From Dehalococcoidales bacterium (GTDB taxonomy: Bacteria; Chloroflexota; Dehalococcoidia; Dehalococcoidales; JAQTRN01): a stretch of 13,476 nt of DNA. Made by a program: the position numbers and the translations under genes. How positions within the stretch are numbered: the stretch's first letter is position 1; every line of letters starts with the position of its first letter. The notes beneath the pieces were generated by a model. The model had not been told where the DNA came from. It saw nothing but the letters and a program-made list of their open reading frames with translations, and made no database searches. Shown piece by piece: positions 13,393 to 13,476 of this stretch. Where the stretch lies: positions 1-13,476 of the forward strand of contig JAQTRN010000009.1 in NCBI GenBank assembly GCA_028711795.1, read 5' to 3'.

Positions 13393-13476
13393 GTGAGCTA
13401 TAAGGTGAAACCGCAGATTCTCTTTACCCGAAAAGAGATCGAAGTGGCACTCGGGAGACTGGCTGCCGAGATTAAA
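13393..13476 (+). CDS. Start of a gene cut by the window edge, possibly hypoxanthine phosphoribosyltransferase
   Basis: An open frame runs to the right edge, with GTG candidates at 13393 and 13405. The visible residues (KPQILFTRKEIEVALGRL, then AAEIK) resemble the N-terminal pattern of bacterial hypoxanthine phosphoribosyltransferases, which begin with a short strand, an EEI-type helix start and a helix ending in AxEI. Only 28 codons are present and the phosphoribosyl-binding site lies outside, so this is a guess from the N-terminus. Neither GTG has a clear ribosome site. The promoter at 13354-13382 leaves a leader of 3-5 nt (first GTG) or about 16 nt (second). Confidence 0.4.
   Translation, partial: MSYKVKPQILFTRKEIEVALGRLAAEIK

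Noticed and set aside
1..13476. CRISPR array, tRNA/rRNA genes, insertion sequences or phage genes
   Set aside because: I saw no regularly spaced repeats, no tRNA-like T-loop motif with a matching acceptor stem, and no transposase, integrase or phage protein in any frame.

Overview
The window reads as ordinary chromosomal DNA from an anaerobic bacterium. The composition is moderate to high GC: about 57-60% in lines I counted by hand, dropping to about 40-50% around positions 4150-5430. The gene style suggests the Dehalococcoidia branch of Chloroflexota: soluble PAS-rich kinases, an M29 aminopeptidase, a Cys-rich flavodoxin-fold protein, and riboswitch-controlled corrinoid uptake. That placement is inference from gene content, not from a marker gene. 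There are no tRNA or rRNA genes, insertion sequences, phage genes or CRISPR arrays.

Layout: (1) 1-2772, two overlapping soluble signalling genes on the + strand: the C-terminal part of a PAS/PAS histidine kinase, then a receiver-PAS-HisKA_3 kinase. (2) 2839-3990 (possibly to 4026), an MFS transporter on the - strand, with its own promoter and a strong ribosome site that points to a non-AUG start. (3) 4027-4384, a lower-GC intergenic region with direct and inverted repeats and a possible 35-codon leader ORF. It precedes a trypsin-like (HtrA-type) protease with one PDZ domain and no visible signal peptide. (4) 5544-9009, a three-gene + strand cluster: an acetoacetate-decarboxylase-superfamily protein, an acetoacetyl-CoA synthetase, and a flavodoxin-fold protein with a four-Cys motif typical of iron-sulfur flavoproteins. 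(5) 9029-10138, an M29 aminopeptidase on the - strand, divergent from rlmB (10319-11095), which encodes a 23S rRNA 2'-O-methyltransferase. A dyad overlaps the proposed rlmB -35 box. (6) 11092-13266, a complete corrinoid-uptake unit: promoter, cobalamin riboswitch, intrinsic terminator, btuC and btuD. No substrate-binding gene lies beside it. (7) 13354-13476, a near-consensus promoter and the first codons of a gene cut by the window edge, possibly a hypoxanthine phosphoribosyltransferase.

How it fits together: the btu unit is the clearest regulatory circuit. Corrinoid binding would favour the 12-bp terminator and shut off import. The acetoacetate cluster looks like a small catabolic or assimilatory module that activates acetoacetate to its CoA ester. 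The role of the decarboxylase-like member is uncertain because, by eye, only the Schiff-base lysine of the classical active site is kept. I see no clearly new multi-gene system. The most interesting leads are that divergent decarboxylase-like enzyme, the ATC-start candidate of the transporter, the repeat-rich protease leader and the nearly leaderless last gene.
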